Shown here one piece after another: positions 54,020 to 62,391 of a stretch of DNA of 64,000 bases. The DNA lies in the NCBI GenBank assembly GCA_964463485.1, contig CAYXDO010000028.1:17960-81959 (forward strand), written 5' to 3'. The notes under the pieces were generated by a model, which did not search any database, was not told the DNA's origin, and saw only the letters and a program-made list of their open reading frames with translations. Both the position numbers and the translations under genes were made by a program. Position 1 is the first letter of the stretch. Each line of letters opens with the position of its first letter. The DNA is from CAYXDO01 sp964463485 (GTDB lineage Bacteria > Myxococcota > Kuafuiibacteriia > Kuafuiibacteriales > Kuafuiibacteriaceae).

Positions 54020-54604
54020 TCACAGGATGCTGGGCTCGCCGGCGAGGAGCCCGCGCCTCCAGAGCTCCAACTTCTGGAACGCCACGGCGACGAGGGCGTG
54101 GGTGATTTCTCCGCGGGCGAGGAGCTCGTCGATCTCTCCGAGCGGGACTTCGCGCGTGGTGATGTCTTCGCCTGCGTCTTGTTGAGCAGCGCCGCCTCGG
54201 CGAGCGGCGTCGGCGACGAAGGTGTAGCAGCGGTTCGTTTGGATGGCTGGGTTAGGTTCGATCGAGCCGAGGCTGATCCACCGATCGGACGCGTATCCAG
54301 TCTCTTCCAGAAGCTCCCGACGGGCCGCTCGAGCTGGATTTTCTCCGGGGTCGATGGTCCCTCCGGGAATTTCGAGGGTCACCGCGTCGGAGCCGGCTCT
54401 CCACTGTTCGATGAGGATCACCTTTCCACCGGGGACGAGGGCGACGACGTTCACCCAGTCTGGAATCTCTAGAACGACGAAGGGGTGGGAGGCGCCCGTT
54501 CTGGGCGAGACGCGGTGGTCGCGGCGAACGCGGAGGATCCGGTGCTCGCCGATCAACTCAGAGCTTTCTTTGGGCCAGGGGCGTTTTGGGGATTCGGAGC
54601 TCAC
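54020..54604 (-). CDS. Nudix hydrolase (ADP-ribose pyrophosphatase-like)
   Basis: The 194-residue enzyme contains the full Nudix box GGTIDPGENPARAARRELLEETGY with the metal-binding REXXEE core. The upstream strands (HPFVVLEIPDWVNVVALVPGGKVILIEQWRAG) are typical of ADP-ribose pyrophosphatases, which hydrolyse ADP-ribose and related nucleotide sugars. GTG at 54604 is used as start (MSSESPKRPW) because a longer frame to 54829 adds residues without family character. It follows the lipoprotein gene at 54648 on the same strand. Confidence 0.88.
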   Translation of the reverse strand: MSSESPKRPWPKESSELIGEHRILRVRRDHRVSPRTGASHPFVVLEIPDWVNVVALVPGGKVILIEQWRAGSDAVTLEIPGGTIDPGENPARAARRELLEETGYASDRWISLGSIEPNPAIQTNRCYTFVADAARRGGAAQQDAGEDITTREVPLGEIDELLARGEITHALVAVAFQKLELWRRGLLAGEPSIL

Positions 54605-54647
54605 ATTCTTAGCTCTATCGAAATGAACGCGGTTGCCAAGCTCGAGA

Positions 54648-56348
54648 TCAGCGAAGCGTAAGTCGTGCGACCTCGCCGGACCATCCCATCGCAGCATAAA
54701 GGTCGCCCTCCAGGCCGACCAACCGCGACACGATGCCGGAGCCGATCTGGACGGCGCCTGGAAGAAAGCGAGGTGTGGCTTGGTCGAACAGCGCGACGAA
54801 GGCTTCGCGGTCGGGGCTCGTGAGGCCAACGGCGACGAGGCCTCCGGGCACCGACGTCATCGCGTAAGGCTCGGCGCCTTGAGGCTCGAGCGGAAACGCG
54901 CGGGAGCAGAGGGCCGAGCCTGCCTGAGTGATGACGCGAGCGCCGGCCGTCTCGCTGATGGTGCTGAGGATGAAGGACTCACTCAACACGAGGAGTTGGC
55001 TGGGTTCGAGATCACCGCCGCACAAGCCTTCGACCGGAACGGAGAAGGTGACCTGGCCTGAATCGACGTCGAAAAATCGGACGTCCGCGCCATCGACCAC
55101 TCCAATGTCGTCATTTGCGCCGAGCATCGCGGCGAAGGGGGAATCGACTTCGATGGACCAGATTTCTTCGAGCGTCTCGAGGTGGTGCGCGGCCACGCGA
55201 CCGGCTTCGGACCCTCTTGGCAGGGAGACGACGTAGATGCGGCCTGCTCCGCGAATCACGCGGTGGGCCGCCAAGTCTCCTGCAACCATTACGGCGCGTA
55301 AGACTCGGCCGTTGGGGTCGAGTCGAAGGAGTCTCGCCGGTCGCACCGCGAGCGCGAGCAAGCCGCCTCCGAGATCAGCCTCCAAGTCGACCACACACGG
55401 GGGGAGAGTCGACGTCGACACTTGCTCGAGCGCGGCGTTCAGGTGAACCAGGGTCGGGATTTGGTCCGTGCAATCGGCCGGAGAAACCGGGTCCGAGTAC
55501 GAGGCGAAGGCGAGTCGGTCCTCGATCACCGCGGGCCCGAACAGAATCGCGGGTTGCAACGGGGACAGAGTCGTTCCTCGGACCGGATCGGCCGTACCTA
55601 TCGTCACCGTCTTCGTTTCGAAGGAGGGTTGGAACGGGCGGCGGAGAATGTCGACTCTGCACGGCGCTTCTCCCGAGCCACACTGGAACCTCCTTTCGAC
55701 GTCGTCGGCGTCCTCGGCGGGTACAGGGACGCAGTCGGCGATCGTTGGAGCCGACAGGACCAAGCCCGAGGGTGTGATTCGCCCGCGAAAGGATTCGAGG
55801 TCGCAATTCCTGGTCTCGACATCGAGCCGGCACCCATCGGAGCTCACCGTCGCGAGACAGCCTCCCGATGCGCAATTCGTGTCGGCCACGAGGTTTTGTG
55901 GGCTCAGGACGGGCTGAGCGCAGTCCGGAAGCCAGTCTGCGCCGACTCGGAACGAGATGGGTTCTGGCGTCGCAGACACGACGTACCCCTCCAGGATGCC
56001 GCGTGCCGAAAAGTCGGGAGAGAGTCCGGCCTCGTCCTCCGCGCTGGGTTTGATCGGTCGGGCATCGGGTCGGGATCCTGCCAAGGTATCGGCCTCGAAG
56101 CCCACGACCCAGACCGTCGAAGCGTCCAGGGTCGACTCTTCTACGTCCAGCTCGATCTTGGCGCCGACTTGCTCGACCACTTCCGAACCCTCGAGGAATC
56201 GGTCAAACTCATCGAAGAAGAGCAAGCCTACGAACGAGAGCTCCGGTCCGAGGTCCGGCGCTTGGACTCGGATCGAGTCTTGCGCACACGCAGAGCTCAG
56301 GAGCAGGAGCATGGCCGCGCGCACCCGACCAAGCTGGCAGGGAAGCAA
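54648..56348 (-). CDS. large propeller-like lipoprotein
   Basis: The 566-residue protein has a short signal peptide with lipobox (AAMLLLLSSAC). Its first half contains many cysteines (DTNCASGGCLATVSSDGCRLD, CGSGEAPCRVD). The second half contains repeated strand units (LRLDPNGRVLRAVMVAGD, IYVVSLPRG, ADVRFFDVDSGQVTFSV) as in a PQQ-like or quinoprotein-type propeller. No catalytic site is visible. Architecture and cysteine use resemble the lipoproteins at 37213 and 39877, so it probably belongs to the same general group of surface proteins. It is divergent from the PilZ gene. Confidence 0.7.
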   Translation of the reverse strand: MLPCQLGRVRAAMLLLLSSACAQDSIRVQAPDLGPELSFVGLLFFDEFDRFLEGSEVVEQVGAKIELDVEESTLDASTVWVVGFEADTLAGSRPDARPIKPSAEDEAGLSPDFSARGILEGYVVSATPEPISFRVGADWLPDCAQPVLSPQNLVADTNCASGGCLATVSSDGCRLDVETRNCDLESFRGRITPSGLVLSAPTIADCVPVPAEDADDVERRFQCGSGEAPCRVDILRRPFQPSFETKTVTIGTADPVRGTTLSPLQPAILFGPAVIEDRLAFASYSDPVSPADCTDQIPTLVHLNAALEQVSTSTLPPCVVDLEADLGGGLLALAVRPARLLRLDPNGRVLRAVMVAGDLAAHRVIRGAGRIYVVSLPRGSEAGRVAAHHLETLEEIWSIEVDSPFAAMLGANDDIGVVDGADVRFFDVDSGQVTFSVPVEGLCGGDLEPSQLLVLSESFILSTISETAGARVITQAGSALCSRAFPLEPQGAEPYAMTSVPGGLVAVGLTSPDREAFVALFDQATPRFLPGAVQIGSGIVSRLVGLEGDLYAAMGWSGEVARLTLR

Positions 56349-56438
56349 CGATTCGACAACTCGCGGGCCGCGTTTGTTTGCGTCCCAATGCGTTGACCGC
56401 GATTTTGACCAAGCTCCGTTCCTCTGGTCCCATAGGGT

Positions 56439-56762
56439 ATGGACGACAAACGAGGAAGTGATCGGATGCCCATGCTGCTCTTCGTGCGGGGTTTGGGATC
56501 CAATCGGGACTGGGTCGAGCGAATGGGGGATCTGTCGGTCGAGGGTGTCGGCTTCGACTTTCCAAGCGCACCGAAGGCGACGGACTTCGAGATCTCATTT
56601 CGACTGCCCGAGGAATCGGAGCGTCGATCGGTGTTGGCGACCGTGACGGAGACTCGGCCGCGAGGTCGAATGCACTTCATCGGAGCTCGGATCGCGAGTG
56701 AGTCGGATGAGGTGCAACGGGCGATCGCGCGTAGCCTCGACGCGCGGCGCTTGAAGCACTAG
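56439..56762 (+). CDS. PilZ-domain protein
   Basis: The 107-residue single-domain protein has the PilZ c-di-GMP-binding signatures RGSDR (RxxxR, residues 5-9) and DLSVEG (D/NxSxxG). A beta-barrel ending in GRMHFIGARI follows. It could act as a small adaptor that transmits c-di-GMP level to motility or surface proteins. No diguanylate cyclase is nearby. The ATG at 56439 follows the divergent lipoprotein gene by 90 bases. Confidence 0.88.
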   Translation: MDDKRGSDRMPMLLFVRGLGSNRDWVERMGDLSVEGVGFDFPSAPKATDFEISFRLPEESERRSVLATVTETRPRGRMHFIGARIASESDEVQRAIARSLDARRLKH

Positions 56763-56813
56763 CGAGCGCGGCGTCCTCGTACAGCGCTCAGTGAGTTCGT
56801 GCGCGGTGCCTCT

Positions 56814-56847
56814 CGAATCGGGCACACGGGCACCCGTGCCCGATTCG
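56814..56847. other. perfect 12-bp stem with a 10-base loop
   Basis: CGAATCGGGCAC (56814-56825) pairs exactly with 56836-56847, and an inner CACGGG/CCCGTG pairing is also possible. There is no T-run. It lies between the PilZ gene and the DUF4215 gene and may separate their transcripts. Confidence 0.7.
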
Positions 56848-56952
56848 GGATCGAAGCCCGCGCAATATGGGCGGAGAGGTTGCGGATCCTCCGGTCGGCG
56901 GATAGAACTATGGGAGGTCCACTTTCGGGCCGACTGAGTGCGGAGGTGTTCG

Positions 56953-59727
56953 ATGAGAATCACGAGGGCCTCGTTCCGAACGATGACGGCGGCCGCTTGC
57001 GCGGCTGGGTTTGCGTGCAGCGATCCGGGCCGGAACCCGACGAAGGAGGGCGTCGTGGCTCCTTCGGTCGTCACCTCCGACTTCGTCGGTCACATGAGTC
57101 GCAGCGACGGGATACGGATCGTGCCCGCGGATCGCGCTTCAGAGTTGGGGGTTGCCGCGGTGGGTCTGATTCGGGCGCTGCCCGTGGTGAAGGATGGCCG
57201 GCCTGGAATCAACCCGGCCGACACGATCGAGGTTCGCGACGCTGGCGCCGTGGCGGTGGACGATCCCGCGGCCTGTGAAGGTTTCGCGGTGTCGTATTGC
57301 GCTCCGCTGGCCGTGCAGAGTTTTTTCGATCGACCGATCCGAAATGCCGCGATTCAGATCCGCATGTTGGCGCCGTCGACCGGGCGCGCGGCGCTGAACA
57401 GCGACGTTTTCACGCCCGAGTATGAGGCGCGGTTTGGACCTACTCCGGGCGCGTCGCTCGGATTTTGGCGTTATGCGGGCGCCGGGCTGTTGACGCCTGG
57501 GGAGAGTGCGGTTCGCACGGTCGTGTTCGACAACACGGCCTCGGGCGACTTCGTTTTTTTGGGTAGGTTCGTGGGTGACTTGTTCGACGCGACTTGCCCG
57601 GACTCCGAGCTCGGCTCTGGGGTGGGCGACGCGGTGTTCACGGGAGCGACGACGGCGGCGAGTGATGACTTCGAACCCACGTGTGCGGCGAGTGATGGCG
57701 CGCCCGACCTATCCTTGAGCTGGACGGCTCCGAGCGCGGGGACCTTCGAGGTGGACACAGTAGGGAGTGATTTCGACACGGTTTTGACCGTTTTGAACGG
57801 CGGGTGTGGCGGGTCGGAGGTCGTTTGTGACGACGACGGCGCGGGTTCCCTGAGGTCGCGAGCCCGGATCGCGACGACCGCCGGACAAACATTCGCGTTG
57901 CTGGTCGATGGGTTTGGCGCGGCCTCGGGCAACGTCGTGGTGAACATTCGCGACATCACGACTTGCGGAGATGGCACGGTGGACGCGGGCGAAGCCTGCG
58001 ATGACGGCAACACCACCAATGGCGACGGCTGCTCGGATTCCTGTCGGATCGAGCCGGGCTGCGGAAACGGCGTCGTCGAGCCACCGGAGACTTGCGACGA
58101 TGGCAACACGACGGCAGGCGATGGCTGCGACGAGCTCTGCCAAATCGAGCCCGTCTGTGGAAACGGTACGATCGAGGCGGGTGAGAGTTGCGACGACGGG
58201 AACACGACGGACGGTGATGGTTGCTCGGCCGCTTGTCAGCTCGAAGGTGCGTGTCCGACCGGTGATTTGGCGTCGGCCCTCGGCGCTCCGGTCGCCGGCG
58301 GCAACACGAGCGCAATGGCCAACCTGTTTGCGCCCACCTGCGCGACCGCGGGCGCGGCCGGTGACGGGTCCTATTTGTGGACTGCGCCGCGTGACGGCAC
58401 GTTCGTGTTCGACACGGCGGGCAGCGATTTCGACACGGTGCTGTCGGTGCTGGACGGGAATTGCGGGGGCGCCGCGTTGGCGTGTGACGACGACTCGGGT
58501 CCAGGCACTCAGTCTCAGCTGTCGGTGGCGCTGAGCTCGGGAGCTCAGGTGACGGTGGTGGTGGACGGGTTCGGCTCCGCGCAAGGAAATTACTCACTCA
58601 ATATTCGAGAGGTCGTTTGTGGTGATACCATCGTCGACTCACCCGAGGAGTGCGACGACGGCAACACGGCGGACGGCGACGGTTGCTCGTCGACGTGCTC
58701 GCTCGAGCTCCTGTGTGGCAATGGCGTCGTGCAAGCGCCGGAGGAGTGCGATGACGGCAACATCACGCCCGGCGACGGCTGCTCGGCCACCTGTATCGTC
58801 GAAGAGCTGGGAACTTATACATTCCCACCCGGTGGGCCAGCGGTCTTTGGTGATTCGATCAACCCCGAAACTCAGGTCGATTCCTTCCGGGTCGTGATCG
58901 CGGCGGCGGCGCTCTTTTCGGCGGAGACCTTCGAAGACGCGGTAGCGGGCACGTGCGACGTCGCGGACACGGTGATTCGTATTCGAGACGCCCTCGGGAA
59001 CGAAATCACCAACAACGACGAGGGAGGCGTGAATAGCTGCTCGAAGATCACGGCGCAGCGGCTCGATCCAGGGTTGTATTTCGTTTCGGTCGAGTCGTGG
59101 TCGGGAGCTCCGGCGGTGATTCCACACTATGATTTAGTGCTCGACTCCGTGGCCGCGGACGTTTGCGGTAACTCCGTGACCGAGACTGGGGAGCAGTGCG
59201 ACGACGGCAACACCGCGGACGGCGATGGGTGCTCTTCCACGTGTCAGTTCGAGCAGACCTGTGGCAACGGCGCCATCGAAGGCACGGAGACCTGCGACGA
59301 CGGAAACACGACCTCGGGCGACGGTTGCTCCGATACGTGCCAGGTCGAGCTCGTCTGCCCAGACGTCGATCTCGGCTCTGCGGTGGGCCCGTCCGTCGCG
59401 AGCGGCTCGAACGGCGGTCACGTGTCCCAGTTCAATCCGTCCGCCGGATGCTCGACACCCAACGATGGTGCCGACGTGGTGTTCCAGTGGACCGCTCCCG
59501 CGGCCGGTTCGTACACGATCGACTCGGTGGGTTCGGACTACGACACGGTCGTGTACGTTTTGGACGCGGTCTGCGGTGGGACCGAGCTGGTCTGTGACGA
59601 CGACGGAGGGCCCGGGCTGCAATCGACGGTCACGGTGAGTTTGGGCGCTTCTCAGACCGTGTCGATCGTCATGGACGCGTTCGGCTCTGCGATCGGGAAT
59701 TACGTGCTCAACATCGCCCAGAACTGA
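56953..59727 (+). CDS. DUF4215/PPC repeat lipoprotein
   Basis: The 924-residue protein starts at ATG 56953, with an excellent ribosome-binding site GGAGGT at 56942-56947, and has a lipobox (AAGFAC). It contains seven DUF4215-type units with the core CDDGN-x-x-x-GDGC, alternating with at least three PPC-like beta units (VGSDFDTVLTVL ... CGG-x-x-x-x-CDDD ... VDGFG). DUF4215 units are a hallmark of myxobacterial surface proteins and carry Ca-binding-like acidic loops with paired cysteines. The protein is likely displayed on the outer membrane. Function is unknown. Confidence 0.85.
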   Translation: MRITRASFRTMTAAACAAGFACSDPGRNPTKEGVVAPSVVTSDFVGHMSRSDGIRIVPADRASELGVAAVGLIRALPVVKDGRPGINPADTIEVRDAGAVAVDDPAACEGFAVSYCAPLAVQSFFDRPIRNAAIQIRMLAPSTGRAALNSDVFTPEYEARFGPTPGASLGFWRYAGAGLLTPGESAVRTVVFDNTASGDFVFLGRFVGDLFDATCPDSELGSGVGDAVFTGATTAASDDFEPTCAASDGAPDLSLSWTAPSAGTFEVDTVGSDFDTVLTVLNGGCGGSEVVCDDDGAGSLRSRARIATTAGQTFALLVDGFGAASGNVVVNIRDITTCGDGTVDAGEACDDGNTTNGDGCSDSCRIEPGCGNGVVEPPETCDDGNTTAGDGCDELCQIEPVCGNGTIEAGESCDDGNTTDGDGCSAACQLEGACPTGDLASALGAPVAGGNTSAMANLFAPTCATAGAAGDGSYLWTAPRDGTFVFDTAGSDFDTVLSVLDGNCGGAALACDDDSGPGTQSQLSVALSSGAQVTVVVDGFGSAQGNYSLNIREVVCGDTIVDSPEECDDGNTADGDGCSSTCSLELLCGNGVVQAPEECDDGNITPGDGCSATCIVEELGTYTFPPGGPAVFGDSINPETQVDSFRVVIAAAALFSAETFEDAVAGTCDVADTVIRIRDALGNEITNNDEGGVNSCSKITAQRLDPGLYFVSVESWSGAPAVIPHYDLVLDSVAADVCGNSVTETGEQCDDGNTADGDGCSSTCQFEQTCGNGAIEGTETCDDGNTTSGDGCSDTCQVELVCPDVDLGSAVGPSVASGSNGGHVSQFNPSAGCSTPNDGADVVFQWTAPAAGSYTIDSVGSDYDTVVYVLDAVCGGTELVCDDDGGPGLQSTVTVSLGASQTVSIVMDAFGSAIGNYVLNIAQN

Positions 59728-59767
59728 GCTCGGCGCCACGGCCTGATGAGTCTCGGCGGAGCCCTCG

Positions 59768-60637
59768 TCAGCGACCGGTCAGAGACACGTCGAGGACGTA
59801 CTCATTCGGAGCCGTGAGCGTTCCGAACACGAGGAGCTCGAGCTGGGCGGTCGTCGTCGCAGTGAAGGTCACGCTTTCGTCGTCGTCCAGCGAGACGCTC
59901 CTCGCCAGCGCCTCTCCGTTCTCCGATTGAAGCTCGAGATCCAGGTTGCCGTTCGCGTGCAGGAAGAAGACTCGGGCGTCGAGCCGCTCTCCCGCCCTCA
60001 CGAAGAGGCCATACCAGTCCGGGTTGCTGGGGCATGAGGTGAGCCCATCGTAGCGACCCGGCTCGATCCTCGGGGCTCTCGCGTCGTCGTTGGGCTCGAG
60101 CGGGTCGTCCTCGCAGGTCGCGCAGTCCGGATCTCTGGCGTCCGAGAGCGTGTCGCAGTCGTCGTCTCTTTGGCCGTCGCAGATCTCGGCTCGGCCGGAG
60201 CAACCCGCCGGGTCGGCTCCAGCGCAGGTTTGAGCACCAACGATCGCCGGAGCGGCCGGATCGAACGTCGTGGAGACTGAGGCGGGCTCGGACAGTCGCC
60301 CGTCCGCGGCCTGCGACACCAGCTCGAAAGCGTAGGGTCCAGGGACGAGTGTAGGTACGTCGAGGCAGAACGAGGAGTCTTGGGGTACGACGGTGGTAGC
60401 GAGCGGGTTGGCTCCGCCGCGGATGATGACTCGCTTGGCGCCGCTCGCGTGGCCGCGGATCGTGGTCAGCGTGTAGGGCGCCCGCGCGGGCAAGGGGTCT
60501 GGAGCGGGAGTCGGTACGGGCTGTTCGGCGGCGTCCGTCGTGCCGGCGTCCGGCGTTTCGAGCGTGGGGTCTCCGCAGGCGATGCAGCAGCACATGCAGC
60601 AGTAGAGCGCCAGCGAGATTGGGAATCGAGGTTTCAA
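59768..60637 (-). CDS. lipoprotein with a MopE-like motif and a PPC-like domain
   Basis: The 289-residue lipoprotein has a signal peptide packed with cysteines (ALYCCMCCCIACGD), a Pro/Ala linker and an Ig-like beta domain. A MopE-type acidic motif follows (EICDGQRDDDCDTLSDARDPDC), and then a C-terminal PPC-like domain (ANGNLDLELQSENGE). MopE motifs bind Ca or Cu in methanotrophs and are frequent in myxobacterial lipoproteins. It is convergent with the DUF4215 gene, 40 bases apart. Which cysteine is lipidated is unclear because four candidates cluster. Confidence 0.75.
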   Translation of the reverse strand: MKPRFPISLALYCCMCCCIACGDPTLETPDAGTTDAAEQPVPTPAPDPLPARAPYTLTTIRGHASGAKRVIIRGGANPLATTVVPQDSSFCLDVPTLVPGPYAFELVSQAADGRLSEPASVSTTFDPAAPAIVGAQTCAGADPAGCSGRAEICDGQRDDDCDTLSDARDPDCATCEDDPLEPNDDARAPRIEPGRYDGLTSCPSNPDWYGLFVRAGERLDARVFFLHANGNLDLELQSENGEALARSVSLDDDESVTFTATTTAQLELLVFGTLTAPNEYVLDVSLTGR

Positions 60638-60722
60638 GGCTTCTTCAAATACGTGGGCGCCGAGCGAGTCGGCGAGCCTCTTTCATCGCCTCCCCGCGCG
60701 GATTTGCTTCGAACCGGGCAAC

Positions 60723-62255
60723 TCACTCCCCTTGGCAGGGTCCGACCAGGCACTGGGCGGCTGGAAGGTTGCTCTTTGGAAGGGGCGGGCACTCGGTTCC
60801 GACGGCGAGGTCGGGGGACCAGGTCCAGTCCATGAAGTCGAGATCGGCGACGACGTTGGGCGCACCGCACTGGTTGTAAGTGACGACGGCGGCTCGGCGG
60901 ACGAGTCGGAGAGTTTGGCGGTAGAAGACGCCGTAGCGGTTGGCGATGACGCTGCCGCCGAAATCTTGGCCGATGGCGCGCTCCGAGGACACGCTCCAGG
61001 CGAACTCACCGCCCACGGACGTTCCGTGCTCTTCGGCGACGGACTCGGTCTCGGTGGTGGTGGAGGCGCGCTCGAGCCCGTTGGTGCGGTTGTAGCTTTG
61101 CTCGTTGGAATTCGAGGTCTCGCCGCCGCGCGAGCCGCTCACGGTGACGCCGGCTTCGACGAGGTCGAAGAGGCTGACGCTCCCGCTGACTTCGCCGCCG
61201 AGTGACCAATTGAAGCTCTGGCCGTTGGTGGTGGCGAAGCCGACGCCATTCTGCTCGGAGAGCCCGATGGTCTCGGACGTCTCGTTGGAGACCGTGTGGC
61301 TCGAGAGCCATGACTCGTTCCAACTCAGGTTGAAGCTGCGCTCGCGGGTCTCGGTCTCGGATTCGTTGTAAGAGACGTCTCGACCGGTTTGGCCTCCGGG
61401 GATGCAGCCGGACACGGGGAAGGGCGGGTACACTTCGGCGACGTCTACGTTGCCGTTGTAGAAGATCTCGAGGGGACGGTGGACGGCGAGGCCGAACGCG
61501 CTGGCAAAGCGCTGGCCATCGGCGGCGGCCGCTTCCACGGTGACGATCGCGCCGTAGGCGTTTAGTCCCTTTGGCACTTCTGGGAGGATGAAGTCGCCGC
61601 GCTCACCGACAGTGTCGAGGCGGCCATCAGCGAGATGACGAATCGACATTGCGTCTTCACCCAACGCCGGAGCGCTGAGGGAGTAGGTGAAGCTTTCGGG
61701 CATGAAGCCGGCTGCTTCGACCTTGAGGCGGTAGGCGGCGCCCCCGAGGGCTCGCTTCACCGGTCCGGAGCAACTCGCCGAAGCCGGTTGGAGCTCGTGG
61801 ACGATCAGCGAGGGCTTGACCTTGAAGGAGACGCGAGTGGACTCCGCGCCGTCGACGATCTCTCCGCTTGGGCGAACGATCCTCGCGGAGACCTCCCCTT
61901 CGAAGTGGCCGACCTTCGTGCCGCTGGCGCTGAAGGGGTTGGAGAAGGGGCCGAAGCCCGTCCAGCGCAGCGTTCCGCTGTCGATGCGGCGCGGCGTGAC
62001 CACCAGATCGACGGGTTCGGTCGATCCGTCTTCGGCGTCGAAGACGCCCGTGAACACGAGCTCGGTGCGACCGACGGCGGCCTCGGCGAACCGGCTGCCG
62101 TAGACCTCGACCAGCGTGCCGACGCTGGCCTCGTAGGTCGAAAGCGCGGCGACATGCGGGCGCCCCACGTCTTCATCTGCGCTGGTCCGTCCGGAGACCG
62201 TCGTACCGCCGCACCCAACGCCGAGGACACCGACGAGCGCCACGAGCTTTCGCAT
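60723..62255 (-). CDS. lipoprotein with IPT-like and aerolysin-like regions
   Basis: The 510-residue lipoprotein (lipobox VGVGC) begins with an IPT/TIG-like domain (PHVAALSTYEASVGTLVEVYGSRF, about 33-110). Residues about 291-440 are strikingly rich in Ser, Thr, Asn and Glu with alternating polarity (SFNLSWNESWLSSHTVSNET, GSVSLFDLVEAGVTVSGS). This resembles the pore-forming part of aerolysin/ETX-MTX2 proteins, though detailed homology was not tested. The C-terminus has cysteines (NQCGAP, GPCQGE). The ATG at 62255 is chosen because the signal peptide begins there. It is divergent from the flavoprotein gene. Confidence 0.7.
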   Translation of the reverse strand: MRKLVALVGVLGVGCGGTTVSGRTSADEDVGRPHVAALSTYEASVGTLVEVYGSRFAEAAVGRTELVFTGVFDAEDGSTEPVDLVVTPRRIDSGTLRWTGFGPFSNPFSASGTKVGHFEGEVSARIVRPSGEIVDGAESTRVSFKVKPSLIVHELQPASASCSGPVKRALGGAAYRLKVEAAGFMPESFTYSLSAPALGEDAMSIRHLADGRLDTVGERGDFILPEVPKGLNAYGAIVTVEAAAADGQRFASAFGLAVHRPLEIFYNGNVDVAEVYPPFPVSGCIPGGQTGRDVSYNESETETRERSFNLSWNESWLSSHTVSNETSETIGLSEQNGVGFATTNGQSFNWSLGGEVSGSVSLFDLVEAGVTVSGSRGGETSNSNEQSYNRTNGLERASTTTETESVAEEHGTSVGGEFAWSVSSERAIGQDFGGSVIANRYGVFYRQTLRLVRRAAVVTYNQCGAPNVVADLDFMDWTWSPDLAVGTECPPLPKSNLPAAQCLVGPCQGE

Positions 62256-62391
62256 CCGCGTAATGTCGCATAGGTGTGGCCTTGTCGCATCGGCCTTTTG
62301 TCGGAGGCGCAGAGCTTCAACGTCCGTGCTTGCCGAAGGCTTTCCCGCTCGTAAAGTGGCGGTTTGGCGCGAGAGGGGGTACAGGCTTCGG

